Part shown: piece by piece, positions 17,464 to 25,434 of the stretch
How positions within the stretch are numbered: the stretch's first letter is position 1
Layout: each line of letters opens with the position of its first letter
Source: PALSA-612 sp963765295
GTDB lineage: Bacteria > Actinomycetota > Thermoleophilia > Gaiellales > Gaiellaceae
Assembly: GCA_963765295.1 (NCBI GenBank)
Contig: CAVXVO010000003.1
Coordinates: 124,001-188,000, forward strand
Direction: 5' to 3'
DNA length: 64,000 bases
The notes under the pieces: generated by a model
Seen by the model: the letters and a program-made list of their open reading frames with translations, nothing else
The model's database searches: none
Told to the model about the DNA's origin: nothing
Position numbers and translations under genes: made by a program

Positions 17464-18014
17464 CGACGCTCGTCCTCTGCTCGCGCAACGAGAACAAGCG
17501 GCGCGAGCTCGAGGCGGCGCTGCCCGGCTTCGCGGTCGAGCTCCTCGACGCCGAGGAGTACCCGGCGGAGACGGGGAGCACGTTCCTCGAGAACGCGCGC
17601 GGCAAGGCGCTGCACGGTTTCGAGACCGGGCCGGCGGGCTCGTGGTTCGTCGGCGAGGACTCCGGGCTCGAGGTGGGCGCGCTCGAGGGCGCGCCGGGCG
17701 TCGAGACTGCGCGCTGGGCGCAGGGCCGCCACGTCGAGCGGATCCTGGAGGCGCTCGCGGGCCAAGAGGATCGCCGCGCGCGCTACGTCTGCGAGCTCGT
17801 CGCGATCGCGCCGGACGGCCGCGAGCTGCGCGCGACGGGGACGCTGGAAGGACGCATCGCCGAGGAGCCTCGCGGCAGTGCAGGCTTCGGCTTCGACCCG
17901 GTCTTCGTCCCGGACGGCGAGGAGCGAACCGTGGCCGAGCTCGGGAACGAGTGGAAGGCCGCGAACTCGCACCGCGCCCTCGCGGCGAAGGCGCTGGCGC
18001 CGCAGCTCGGCTAG
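17460..18014 (+). CDS. rdgB: Non-canonical purine NTP pyrophosphatase (RdgB/HAM1), CTG start likely
   Basis: About 184 residues. It hydrolyses XTP, dITP and ITP to monophosphates, keeping them out of nucleic acid. Signature segments are LCSRNENKRRELEAALPG, FVGEDSGLEVGALEGAPGV and GFGFDPVFVPDG. No ATG, GTG or TTG precedes the conserved N-terminus in frame at a sensible place; the only well-placed codon is CTG at 17460, which overlaps the rph stop as CTGA, just as ATGA/GTGA overlaps occur elsewhere here. A far upstream GTG start inside rph would add an unrelated extension. Confidence 0.88.
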   Translation: MTTLVLCSRNENKRRELEAALPGFAVELLDAEEYPAETGSTFLENARGKALHGFETGPAGSWFVGEDSGLEVGALEGAPGVETARWAQGRHVERILEALAGQEDRRARYVCELVAIAPDGRELRATGTLEGRIAEEPRGSAGFGFDPVFVPDGEERTVAELGNEWKAANSHRALAAKALAPQLG

Positions 18015-18047
18015 CGGCGGGACTCCCGGCTGCTTCCCCCGTGCCGG

Positions 18048-18872
18048 CTAGGCCAGGCCGGGCACGTCGTCCACCGGCACGGGCTCGGTGCGGCTGGCGC
18101 GCAACCAGTTGTACTCCGCGCCCAGCACGATCACGTTCGCCATCACGTACAGCCAGACGAGCAGGATCACCGGGCCTCCGAACGCGCGCTGCGGCGTCGA
18201 GTCCCGCGCCAGGTGCAGGTAGATCGGCAGCGCCTGGAACGTCACCTCGAGCACGACCGTCGTGATCACGGCGCCGGGCAGCACGTCGCGGAGCGTGTGC
18301 TCGACGTTCGTCAGGAAGTAGTAGACGCTGAGCAGGAAGCCGAAGACGGCGAGCGACGAGACCACGACCGGCACGGCGTACGCGACCGCCGAGTTACGCC
18401 CGACGCCGGGCGCCACCCGGTCGAGGACGCCGAAGCCGAACGAGCCGATCGCCAGTCCCGCGAACAGCAGCACGAGCAGGCCGGAGAGCAGTGCGACCGC
18501 GTGGAACTTCCCCGACAGGAACGACCGGTTCGGTCGTCCGTAGACGATGTTGAACGCCGACTCGAGGGCGCTGAACAGTGAGATCGAGGTCCAGATCAGG
18601 AAGAGCAGGCCGATGATGCCGAGCGCGGTCGCGTGCGACTCGAGCCCGTTGACGGTCGTGGCGATCGTCGACAGCGACTTGTCCGGGAAGATCAAGGAGA
18701 GCTTCTTGACGATCGTGCTCGACTCCCGGGCGTGCCCGAAGAAGCCGAGCAGCGCGAAGGTGATGAACGTCAGCGGCACGAACGAGAGCAGCGCGTAGTA
18801 GGCGATCATCGCCGCCAGGTGCGGCCCTCGGTCCGAGTTGAACTTGAAGAAGATCCGCCGGAGACCTGGCAC
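18048..18872 (-). CDS. YihY/BrkB-family inner membrane protein
   Basis: A 274-residue protein with six predicted membrane helices. Family features are the N-terminal AAMIAYYALLSFVPLTFI, the central GRPNRSFLSGKFHAV and the late GGPVILLVWLYVMANVIVLGAEYNW. The family (UPF0761) was once called RNase BN in error; its function is unclear. GTG at 18872 is six bases after a minus-strand TAGCAT hexamer. It converges with rdgB. Confidence 0.88.
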   Translation of the reverse strand: MPGLRRIFFKFNSDRGPHLAAMIAYYALLSFVPLTFITFALLGFFGHARESSTIVKKLSLIFPDKSLSTIATTVNGLESHATALGIIGLLFLIWTSISLFSALESAFNIVYGRPNRSFLSGKFHAVALLSGLLVLLFAGLAIGSFGFGVLDRVAPGVGRNSAVAYAVPVVVSSLAVFGFLLSVYYFLTNVEHTLRDVLPGAVITTVVLEVTFQALPIYLHLARDSTPQRAFGGPVILLVWLYVMANVIVLGAEYNWLRASRTEPVPVDDVPGLA

Positions 18873-18878
18873 CGGGCC

Positions 18879-18888
18879 ATGCTAGGGT
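18879..18888. promoter_or_regulatory. Overlapping divergent -10 elements (YihY gene / roadblock-like gene)
   Basis: The bases ATGCTAGGGT hold TAGCAT on the minus strand (18879-18884, six bases before GTG 18872) and TAGGGT on the plus strand (18883-18888, nine bases before ATG 18898). They share the central TA, the same geometry as at 15919-15928. Confidence 0.5.
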
Positions 18889-18897
18889 CAGCTGCCG

Positions 18898-19314
18898 ATG
18901 GATGCGATGCAGGCGCTCAGGGAGTTGACGGAGATCTCGTCCCAGATCGAGGCCGCGTGCCTGTTCGACGCGAAGGGCACGCAGGCTGCCTCGACGCTTG
19001 CGGACGACGACGCGACGAAGCGCTTCGTCGACGCGGCGCGGGCGCTGCTCGATGCGGCAGCAAGCCTTCCGCAGGGCGCGGGCGCCGGACCGCTCGCGCA
19101 ACTCGAGGCGGCGACGCTCGAGGGCAGCGTGTTCGTGGTGCTGGACGGCGACGTCGCCGCAGCGGCGGCGACCGGGCCCGAGCCGACCGTCGGCCTCGTG
19201 TTCTACGACTTGAAGAGCTGCCTGCGCGCTGCCCGCACGCCGGGCGCCGACGACGGCAAGCCGCGGCCCAAGGCGCGCAAGCGGGAAGCGAAGGCCAGTG
19301 AGAGCGCTGCGTAG
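18898..19314 (+). CDS. Roadblock/LC7-like small protein
   Basis: A 138-residue protein. The first about 105 residues (LRELTEISSQIEAACLFDAKGTQAASTLADD through LVFYDLKSCLRAA) have the alternating pattern of a roadblock/LC7 domain, a dimerisation fold that often partners small GTPases in bacteria. No GTPase gene is adjacent. The C-terminus is a basic tail (KPRPKARKREAKASES). It overlaps the next small membrane-protein gene by 17 bases. Family assignment is by overall pattern only. Confidence 0.55.
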   Translation: MDAMQALRELTEISSQIEAACLFDAKGTQAASTLADDDATKRFVDAARALLDAAASLPQGAGAGPLAQLEAATLEGSVFVVLDGDVAAAAATGPEPTVGLVFYDLKSCLRAARTPGADDGKPRPKARKREAKASESAA

Positions 19315-19504
19315 GCTCTTCGGCTTCCTGATCCTCGTCGGTGTGGCGTTCGCCGGCCTCGTCGTCTACCGGCGGCGCTTCGCCTCCCGGCGCGAGCGCG
19401 TCGACCTCTACTACGAGGACGGCACGCTGATCTCGCTCGAGCAGGACGGGGCCGCGGGAGTGCTCCCGCTCGCGTCCGACGTCCTCCGCGCCGCGCGCTC
19501 CTAG
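19298..19504 (+). CDS. Small single-span membrane protein, unknown function
   Basis: A 68-residue protein with one N-terminal membrane helix (FGFLILVGVAFAGLVVY) flanked by arginines (MRALRR... YRRRFASRR), which predicts a cytoplasmic C-terminal tail of about 40 residues (YYEDGTLISLEQDGAAGVLPLASDVL). It overlaps the roadblock-like gene by 17 bases and precedes pyrE by 12 bases, so it is probably coexpressed with both. I do not recognise a family. Confidence 0.6.
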   Translation: MRALRRLFGFLILVGVAFAGLVVYRRRFASRRERVDLYYEDGTLISLEQDGAAGVLPLASDVLRAARS

Positions 19505-19516
19505 CGGCGGCCCGGC

Positions 19517-20074
19517 ATGGACGACCGCGAGCTTCTGGCGGCCCTCCGCGAGCACGCCTACCTCGAGGGCGACTTCGTGCTGCGCTCCGGGCGGCGGTCG
19601 TCGTACTACCTCGACAAGTACCGGTTCGAGACACGGCCCGACCTCCTCGGCGCGATCGCCGAGCGCATCGCCGCGAAGGTCGCCGAGGTCGAGCCCGATG
19701 CGCTGCGGCTCGCAGGCCCCGAGCTCGGGGCCGTCGCCCTCGCCGCGGCAACGTCGCTTCGCTCGGGTCTCCCGTTCCTGATCGTCCGTAAGGCCGAGAA
19801 GGACTACGGCACCGCCAACCGGCTCGAAGGCGCCTTCGAGCCCGGCGATCGAGTGTGTCTGATCGAGGACGTCGTCACCTCCGGAGGCGCCGCTGCGGCG
19901 GCCGTCGAGGCGCTCCGCGCAGCCGGTCTCGAGTGCCGAAATGCGGTCTGCGTGGTCGACCGCGAGGAGGGCGGAATCGACGCTCTGGCGCGTCTCGCGG
20001 TCAGAATGTGGCCGCTCTTCAGCGCGGCGGACGTCGCAGACGCCGGAGAACCCCTGCAAAAGCCGCATGGTTGA
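19517..20074 (+). CDS. pyrE: Orotate phosphoribosyltransferase
   Basis: A 185-residue type I phosphoribosyltransferase that joins orotate to PRPP to make OMP. Visible are the N-terminal FVLRSGRRSSYYLDKY, the flexible loop region RKAEKDYGTANRLEG and the PRPP-binding loop CLIEDVVTSGGAAAAAVE (about residues 114-131). It lies in a run with two small genes; pyrF, the next pathway step, is 3.3 kb downstream. Confidence 0.95.
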   Translation: MDDRELLAALREHAYLEGDFVLRSGRRSSYYLDKYRFETRPDLLGAIAERIAAKVAEVEPDALRLAGPELGAVALAAATSLRSGLPFLIVRKAEKDYGTANRLEGAFEPGDRVCLIEDVVTSGGAAAAAVEALRAAGLECRNAVCVVDREEGGIDALARLAVRMWPLFSAADVADAGEPLQKPHG

Positions 20075-20099
20075 GCGGATCCGATGCGCCTGTTACGCT
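20071..20099 (+). promoter_or_regulatory. Candidate sigma70-type promoter of the HU gene
   Basis: TTGAGC (20071-20076) and TACGCT (20094-20099) are separated by 17 bases. The HU start lies 34 bases beyond, with an intervening strong Shine-Dalgarno, so this would be a leadered transcript. Confidence 0.45.
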
Positions 20100-20133
20100 C
20101 CGATTCGTCCCTGATCTCAAGGAGGGTTGGCGC

Positions 20134-20421
20134 GTGACCAAGCAGGAGTTCGTCGATCGGGTGGCGGCACAAGCAGGATTGTCGAAGAGCGATGCGGGCA
20201 AGGCCGTGGAAGCATTTCTGGACACGGTCACGAGGGAGCTCACGAGCGGTGGCCAGGTGAATTTCACCGGCTTCGGCAAGTTCTCGGCACAGCGCCGCGC
20301 AGCACGCATGGGTGTGAACCCCCGCACGGGCGAGAAGGTCCAGATTCCCGCCGCGACGGTGCCCAAGTTCCAGGCCGGCAGCCAGCTCAAGGCGTCGGTC
20401 AAGGGCGGCGGCGCAGGCTAA
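20134..20421 (+). CDS. hup: HU-family DNA-binding protein
   Basis: A 95-residue nucleoid protein. VTKQEFVDRVAAQAGLSKSDAGKAVEAF is the helical dimerisation part, FTGFGKFSAQRRAARMGVNPRTGEK the beta arm with the minor-groove RxGxNP-type proline, and IPAATVPKFQAGSQLK the closing segment. The GTG at 20134 has a very strong AAGGAGG eight bases upstream (20119-20125), the best Shine-Dalgarno in the region, fitting high expression. No long C-terminal lysine tail is present, unlike mycobacterial HupB. Confidence 0.95.
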   Translation: MTKQEFVDRVAAQAGLSKSDAGKAVEAFLDTVTRELTSGGQVNFTGFGKFSAQRRAARMGVNPRTGEKVQIPAATVPKFQAGSQLKASVKGGGAG

Positions 20422-20442
20422 GGCGAGCCGGCACGACGTTCT

Positions 20443-20477
20443 GCCGAGGGCCGCGACTTGCGGCCCTCGGCCTTTCG
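20443..20477 (+). terminator. Strong hairpin terminator after the HU gene
   Basis: A perfect 12-bp stem, GCCGAGGGCCGC (20443-20454) with GCGGCCCTCGGC (20460-20471), closes a five-base loop and is followed by CTTTC. It sits 22 bases after the stop. The T-tract is short but the stem is exceptional. Confidence 0.65.
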
Positions 20478-20520
20478 GACACGGCGCTCCGTGATCGGGC
20501 CGCGCTAGGCTGTGCGGTCG

Positions 20521-21093
20521 GTGCTACGGGGTCGAATCTGGCTGGTCGTCCTCCCGCTGCTCGCGATCTGTAGTGAGGGCGCGCATTCGCTGCTCGGGAT
20601 CTTCGCGCCCGGCGGCTATCAGGGTGCGGAGCTCTTCGGGGGGTCGTTCGGCAAGGAAGCGCTGCTGCCGCTGCTGCTCGCCCTTGCTGTGGTGATGCTC
20701 GTCGGAGGTCTCGTCGCTGCGTCGGCCGACGGCCGCAGCCGACGCGCGTCGTGCACCGCGATCGCAGCACTGCCGCTCGTCGCCTTCGCGATCCAGGAGC
20801 ACGTCGAGTACGCGATCGGGCACGGCGGGATGAGCTGGACGCTCGCTGCGCATCCGGCCTTCGCGCTGGGTCTGGCGCTCCAACTCCCGTTCGCCGTCGC
20901 CGCGTATGTCGCCGCCAGGCTCCTGCTCGTTCTCGCGAAGGTCGTGGCGGTTCGCCTCTCCGCACCACAGCGCCTGCGGATCGAGATCAGGCTCTTTTCT
21001 GCCCCCGCTCCGGGCGAGACTCGCCCACGCAGGGGACGCCCTTTGAGGGATGCCCGCTTCAACCGCGGCCCCCCGCGGCCGATCCTCGTCTGA
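20521..21093 (+). CDS. Hypothetical membrane protein
   Basis: About 190 residues with four or so hydrophobic segments (IWLVVLPLLAICSEGAHSLLG, LLPLLLALAVVMLVGGLVAA, AIAALPLVAFAIQEHVEY, FALGLALQLPFAVAAYVAARLLLVL) and an Arg/Pro-rich tail. The EGAHSLLG and EHVEYAIGHGG histidine/glutamate patches lie at the membrane edge. I do not recognise the family. A TAGGCT hexamer (20506-20511) lies nine bases before the GTG at 20521, so that start is preferred to the GTG at 20512, which would touch the hexamer. Confidence 0.6.
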   Translation: MLRGRIWLVVLPLLAICSEGAHSLLGIFAPGGYQGAELFGGSFGKEALLPLLLALAVVMLVGGLVAASADGRSRRASCTAIAALPLVAFAIQEHVEYAIGHGGMSWTLAAHPAFALGLALQLPFAVAAYVAARLLLVLAKVVAVRLSAPQRLRIEIRLFSAPAPGETRPRRGRPLRDARFNRGPPRPILV

Positions 21094-21154
21094 GCGAGAA
21101 GGAGCGGCGCCGCCCTGGCATCGCTCCCGACACTGATCTTCGAGAGGAGTTCGG

Positions 21155-22885
21155 ATGCGCAACGCAATCCAACGGACACCGATAAAGACGCGCCGCGTCG
21201 CGGGTGTCCTGTTCTTGCTCGCGGCGATCGCGGCGGCGTTTGCCGCGCAGACGGCGCTCGCTTCAGGCCCGACGATTCCCGCACGTCACACGGGCGGGTA
21301 CGTCCCCGCCAACGGAGCCGCGCGGGCCCCGGCGTCGAGCCAGGACCTGACGTACCACGGAGGCCCGGTGATGCGCGTGAACAAGACGTACGCCATCTAC
21401 TGGATCCCGGCCGGCTACAGCGTCAGCGCCAACTACAAGTCGCTGATCGACCGTTACTACACGGACGTTGCAGCTGCGAGTGGTGCGAACACGAACGTGT
21501 ACTCGGTCGAGACCCAGTACTCCGATACGACCGGCCCGATCGCCTACTCGTCGACGTTCGGTGGATCGACGACCGACACGAACCCGTTCCCGGCCAATGG
21601 TTACCCGTCGTGCGGCGGTCCGTCGAAGTGCCTGAGCGACGGCCAGCTGCAGACCGAGATCAACAACGTGATCGCGGCCAAGGGTTGGGTGAAGAGTCTC
21701 ACCACCGAGTTCTTCATCTTCACGCCCCAGAACGTCGGCAGCTGTGACTCACCAGGTTCCTGCAGCTACACCGTCTTCTGCGCGTACCACGGATACGGCT
21801 CGGGGAACCTGATCTATGCCAATCAGCCGTACGCCGCCGTCTCGGGCTGCAATACGGATCATCCGAACGGGGACGATGCCGACGCGACGATCAACGTGGC
21901 GAGTCACGAGCATCGTGAGGCGATCAACGACGAGCATCTCAACGCCTGGTACAACGACTTCACGGGCGAAGAGGGTTCGGATCAATGCGCGTGGAACTTC
22001 GGTACCCCGCTCGGCGGCGGCACCGGAACGCACTACAACCAGGTCATCAACGGCAACCACTACTGGCTGCAGCAGGAGTGGTCGAACGACGGCTCGACCT
22101 GCCTGCTCCAGTACGGCTCGGGCGGGCCACCGGCGCCGACGGTGACGTCCTTCAATCCGACGAGCGGCCCGGTGGGGACGAATGTCTCGATTACGGGGAC
22201 GAACTTCACGGGTCTCACAGGTGTGACGTTCAACGGCGCCTCCGCGACGACGTTCCAGTTCGTCTCCGACACGAACGTCACCGCCGTGGTCCCGGGCAAC
22301 GCGACGACGGGCCCGATTGCCGTCACGACGCCGAACGGCACCGGTACGAGTTCGACGAGCTTCACCGTGACGGGTGGTGGAGGGTCGCCTCCGACCGTGA
22401 CGTCGTTCACGCCGACGAGCGGCCCGGTCGGGACGAGCGTGACGATCAACGGCACGAACTTCACCGGCGTCGCGTCGGTCAAGTTCAACACCACAGCCGC
22501 GACGAGCTACACCGTGAACTCGACCGTGAAGATCACGGCGACGGTTCCGGCCGGCGCGTCGACGGGCAAGATCGCGGTGACGAACGGCAGCGGGACCGGC
22601 ACGAGCGCCGGCTCGTTCACGGTGACCACCTCGAGCGGAGCCCCGAAGATCACGAGCTTCACGCCGACGCAGGGGTTCCCCGGCACGATCGTGACGATCA
22701 ACGGAACGAACTTCTCGGGCGCGACGTCAGTGAAGCTCGGAACGACGGCGGCCACCTTCACGGTCAACTCGTCGACGAAGATCACGGCGACCACGCCGAA
22801 CATGCGCCTCTTCGGCAACTACAGGTGGTCGGTCACGACACCGGGCGGGACGGCAACGAGTCCCGGCACGTTCCGGTTCCTGTAG
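21155..22885 (+). CDS. Secreted protein: metallopeptidase-like domain plus three IPT/TIG repeats
   Basis: A 576-residue exported protein. A signal peptide (VAGVLFLLAAIAAAFAAQTALA) is followed by a domain of about 290 residues starting YHGGPVMRVNKTYAIYWIP and containing SHEHREAINDEHLNAWY (about residue 251), an HExxE-like acid/histidine motif that could bind metal. Four to six cysteines suggest disulphides. Then come three immunoglobulin-like IPT/TIG repeats, each beginning (V/I)TSFxPTxGxxGTxVxIxGTNF (about residues 330, 412, 503). The N-terminal domain recalls EXORDIUM-type or related secreted proteins; activity is unproven. The start has GAGAGGAG upstream. Confidence 0.75.
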   Translation: MRNAIQRTPIKTRRVAGVLFLLAAIAAAFAAQTALASGPTIPARHTGGYVPANGAARAPASSQDLTYHGGPVMRVNKTYAIYWIPAGYSVSANYKSLIDRYYTDVAAASGANTNVYSVETQYSDTTGPIAYSSTFGGSTTDTNPFPANGYPSCGGPSKCLSDGQLQTEINNVIAAKGWVKSLTTEFFIFTPQNVGSCDSPGSCSYTVFCAYHGYGSGNLIYANQPYAAVSGCNTDHPNGDDADATINVASHEHREAINDEHLNAWYNDFTGEEGSDQCAWNFGTPLGGGTGTHYNQVINGNHYWLQQEWSNDGSTCLLQYGSGGPPAPTVTSFNPTSGPVGTNVSITGTNFTGLTGVTFNGASATTFQFVSDTNVTAVVPGNATTGPIAVTTPNGTGTSSTSFTVTGGGGSPPTVTSFTPTSGPVGTSVTINGTNFTGVASVKFNTTAATSYTVNSTVKITATVPAGASTGKIAVTNGSGTGTSAGSFTVTTSSGAPKITSFTPTQGFPGTIVTINGTNFSGATSVKLGTTAATFTVNSSTKITATTPNMRLFGNYRWSVTTPGGTATSPGTFRFL

Positions 22886-22909
22886 CTGAACTCGACACGC
22901 ACCTCGCGG

Positions 22910-22940
22910 GAGGGGCCTCTTCGGAGGCCCCTCCGCTTTC
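22910..22940 (+). terminator. Hairpin terminator after the IPT protein gene
   Basis: A perfect 10-bp stem, GAGGGGCCTC (22910-22919) with GAGGCCCCTC (22924-22933), encloses the stable loop TTCG and is followed by CGCTTTC. It starts 24 bases after the stop. Confidence 0.65.
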
Positions 22941-22960
22941 GCCGGTCGGAAGCGGGCGCG

Positions 22961-22966
22961 TACCCT
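22961..22966 (+). promoter_or_regulatory. -10 hexamer TACCCT, probable leaderless promoter
   Basis: TACCCT followed by six bases (gaggga) and the GTG at 22973 of the subtilisin-inhibitor-like gene. Confidence 0.5.
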
Positions 22967-22972
22967 GAGGGA

Positions 22973-23356
22973 GTGCGGCTCGCGCTCGTCGTCGTGGCGC
23001 TCTTGGCCATCTGGGGCGGCTCGGTGGCAGCCTCGTCGCCGCGCGACCACCTCCGTATCGCCGTCTGGCCGCAGGGTGTGTCCGGCAACCCGCGCCCGGC
23101 GCGGACGCTCATCTGCAACCCAGCGGGCGGCACGTTGCCGGGTGCGGCGGGGACATGCAAGAGGCTCGCGCCGCTCGCGCGGCCGTTTGCACCGGTGCCC
23201 GGCACCGTCATGTGCTCGCAGATCGTCTCGGGCCCGCAGGTCGCGCTCGTGACGGGCAGCTACGGCGGCCGTCGGATCTGGGCGCGCTTCCGGAAGACCG
23301 ACTCGTGCCAGACGGAGCGCTGGAACCGCATCGCGTTCCTCTTCCGGACCGGGTAG
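22973..23356 (+). CDS. Subtilisin-inhibitor-like (SSI family) secreted protein
   Basis: A 127-residue protein with a signal peptide (LALVVVALLAIWGGSVAAS). The mature part has the SSI pattern: RTLICNPAGGTLPGAAGTCKRLAPL, then PVPGTVMCSQIVSGPQVALVTGSYGGRRIWARF and DSCQTERWNRIAFLF, giving four cysteines placed as the two SSI disulphides, with the reactive-site loop around the third cysteine. SSI proteins inhibit extracellular serine proteases. The residue after the third cysteine (MCSQIV) would set specificity and differs from the classic MCPMVY. It is monocistronic, with its own hexamer promoter. Confidence 0.78.
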   Translation: MRLALVVVALLAIWGGSVAASSPRDHLRIAVWPQGVSGNPRPARTLICNPAGGTLPGAAGTCKRLAPLARPFAPVPGTVMCSQIVSGPQVALVTGSYGGRRIWARFRKTDSCQTERWNRIAFLFRTG

Positions 23357-23383
23357 CGGCCACCCTCGCTAGCCTGTGGGCCG

Positions 23384-24301
23384 ATGGAGGCCCAGGGAGC
23401 GGTGGCGACCCGAGCGTTCGCCGACAGGCTCGCGGCCGCCGTCGTCGAGCGGCGCAGCCAGCTCGTCGTCGGCCTCGATCCACGGCTCGACCTGCTGCCG
23501 CTGGAGCTCCGCGGAGATGCGCACACGGGTCGTGAAGCGGCGGCGACCGCGTACTCGCGCTTCTGCCGCGGCCTGATCGACGCGGTCCGCCCGTACGCCG
23601 TCGCCGTCAAGCCGCAGAGCGCGTTCTTCGAGGAGCTCGGCGCCGACGGCGTACGCGCCTTCGAGGACGTCTGCGAGTACGCACGGACGGCCGGGCTGCT
23701 CGTGATCGGCGACGTCAAGCGCGGCGACATCGGCTCGACGGCCCGCGCCTACGCCGCCGCCTATCTCGAGCCGCACGGAGGCGCAGGCCCGCTGGTCGAC
23801 GCGATGACGGTCAACACGTACCTCGGCCGGGACTCGCTCGAGCCCTTCGTCGCCGCGTGTCGTCGCTCCGGGCGCGGGATCTTCTGCCTCGTCAAGACCT
23901 CGAACCCCGGCGGCGTCGACGTCCAGGACCTGAAGCTGACCGACGGCAGCGTCGTCTGGCACCAGGTGGCGAAGCTCGTCGCCGAGCTCGGCGAGGGCGT
24001 GGTCGGCGAGTGCGGCCTGTCGAGCGTCGGCGCCGTCGTCGGAGCCACCTATCCTCGCGCCGTGAGCGACGCCAGGCGGCTGCTCCCGCAGGCCGTCCTG
24101 CTGCTGCTCGGGGTGGGCGCGCAGGGTGCGACGCCGGCCGATGTCGCGCGCGCGTTCACGAGCGGTCCGGCAAGCGCGCTCGTCAGCGTCTCGCGGTCGA
24201 TCAACTACGCGTTCCGCGGGGACGGCGCCGACTGGCGGACGGCAGCCGCGGCCGAGGCTGCGCGGCTCCGCGACGCGGTTTGGCGGGCATCCGGCTGGTG
24301 A
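23384..24301 (+). CDS. pyrF: Orotidine-5'-phosphate decarboxylase (type 2)
   Basis: A 305-residue enzyme that decarboxylates OMP to UMP. LVVGLDPRLDLLP near residue 28, the catalytic Lys-Asp network in LVIGDVKRGDIGSTA (about 105-119) and the long-type insertion MTVNTYLGRDSLEPFV identify the type 2 (mycobacterial) form. A TAGCCT hexamer lies eight bases before the ATG. The stop overlaps the carboxypeptidase GTG. Confidence 0.95.
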   Translation: MEAQGAVATRAFADRLAAAVVERRSQLVVGLDPRLDLLPLELRGDAHTGREAAATAYSRFCRGLIDAVRPYAVAVKPQSAFFEELGADGVRAFEDVCEYARTAGLLVIGDVKRGDIGSTARAYAAAYLEPHGGAGPLVDAMTVNTYLGRDSLEPFVAACRRSGRGIFCLVKTSNPGGVDVQDLKLTDGSVVWHQVAKLVAELGEGVVGECGLSSVGAVVGATYPRAVSDARRLLPQAVLLLLGVGAQGATPADVARAFTSGPASALVSVSRSINYAFRGDGADWRTAAAAEAARLRDAVWRASGW

Positions 24302-25425
24302 GCGCGAAGGCCCGCCTCGTCCTCGTCGTCGTCGCACTGCTCGTGCTCGGCTCGACCGCACTGGCGGCGCTCGCCGCACCCCGGATCGGCGGCCGCGCCT
24401 ATCTGGTCGTGAGCGCGAGCGGCGACACGCTGCTGCAGCGGAACGCCGACGAAAAGGTCCCGATCGCCAGCATCACGAAGCTGATGACCGTCCTCGTGAC
24501 GCTCGAGCACGCGAAGCTCGATGACGTCGTCACGGTGGGGCAGCAGGCCGCCGAGGTGGGCGAGTCTTCGATCTACCTCCAGTCCGGCGATCAGCTGACG
24601 GTGCGCGAGCTGATCGAGGCGGCGCTGATCCAGAGCGCCAACGACGCCGCCGTCGCGCTCGCACAGTACGTGGGCAACGGGAGCATCCCGGCCTTCGTCG
24701 CGATGATGAACGAGAAGGCGCGTCAACTCGGACTGACCGAAACCCATTTCGCCAACCCGGACGGGCTCGACGCCGCCGGCCACTACTCGAGCGCGCGCGA
24801 CGTCACGAAGCTCGCCCAGATCGTCATGCACGACCCGTTCGTCCGCTCGATCGTGCGTCTGCGCGTGGCGCGGATCACCGGCCGCACGCTGCACACGTGG
24901 AACGACCTGCTCGCGACCTTTCCCGGGTTGATCGGCGTCAAGACCGGGCACACGGACAAGGCCGGCTGGTCCGAGGTGGCGGCGGCGCAAGGCCGCGGGG
25001 TCACGGTCTACGCGACGCTGCTCGGCGAGCCGAGCCGCTCGGTCCGGAACGCCGACCTGGCGCAGCTCCTCGCCTGGGGTCTCGCGCAGTACCGCGTCGT
25101 CCCCGTCGTCTCGACCGGGCGCGTCTACGCCACCGCGAGCGTTCCGTGGGGGAAGCGGCCGCTCGCGCTCGTAGCGGCGAAGGAGATCGTTCGGGTCGCG
25201 CGCCTCGGCCGGCCGCTGACGGAGCGTGTCGTGACGCCGATGGTCGTCTCGCTTCCGGTGCGCGCGGGGCAGCGCCTCGGTGAGTTGCGTGTCTACGACC
25301 GGGGCAAGCTCGTCGCGCGTGCGCCGCTCGTCGCCGACCGCTCGATCGCTCGGCCAGGCACCTTCGGACGCGTAGGGTGGTACGCCGAGAGGACGCTCGA
25401 CCACATCGGCAGCTGGTTCACCTAG
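24298..25425 (+). CDS. D-alanyl-D-alanine carboxypeptidase (S11 penicillin-binding protein)
   Basis: A 375-residue exported serine peptidase that trims peptidoglycan stem peptides. A signal/anchor (LVLVVVALLVLGSTALAALAA) is followed by the three active-site motifs SITK (Ser about residue 58), SAN (about 113) and KTGHT (about 215), then a C-terminal beta domain ending in WYAERTLDHIGSWFT. GTG at 24298 overlaps the pyrF stop as GTGA. PfkB-like and guaB genes follow closely on the same strand. Confidence 0.92.
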   Translation: MSAKARLVLVVVALLVLGSTALAALAAPRIGGRAYLVVSASGDTLLQRNADEKVPIASITKLMTVLVTLEHAKLDDVVTVGQQAAEVGESSIYLQSGDQLTVRELIEAALIQSANDAAVALAQYVGNGSIPAFVAMMNEKARQLGLTETHFANPDGLDAAGHYSSARDVTKLAQIVMHDPFVRSIVRLRVARITGRTLHTWNDLLATFPGLIGVKTGHTDKAGWSEVAAAQGRGVTVYATLLGEPSRSVRNADLAQLLAWGLAQYRVVPVVSTGRVYATASVPWGKRPLALVAAKEIVRVARLGRPLTERVVTPMVVSLPVRAGQRLGELRVYDRGKLVARAPLVADRSIARPGTFGRVGWYAERTLDHIGSWFT

Positions 25426-25434
25426 GAGGCTTGC

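Noticed and set aside
18041..18065. Hairpin between the convergent rdgB and YihY genes as a bidirectional terminator
   Set aside because: One arm lies in the YihY coding end, the stem has a bulge and there is no T-tract.
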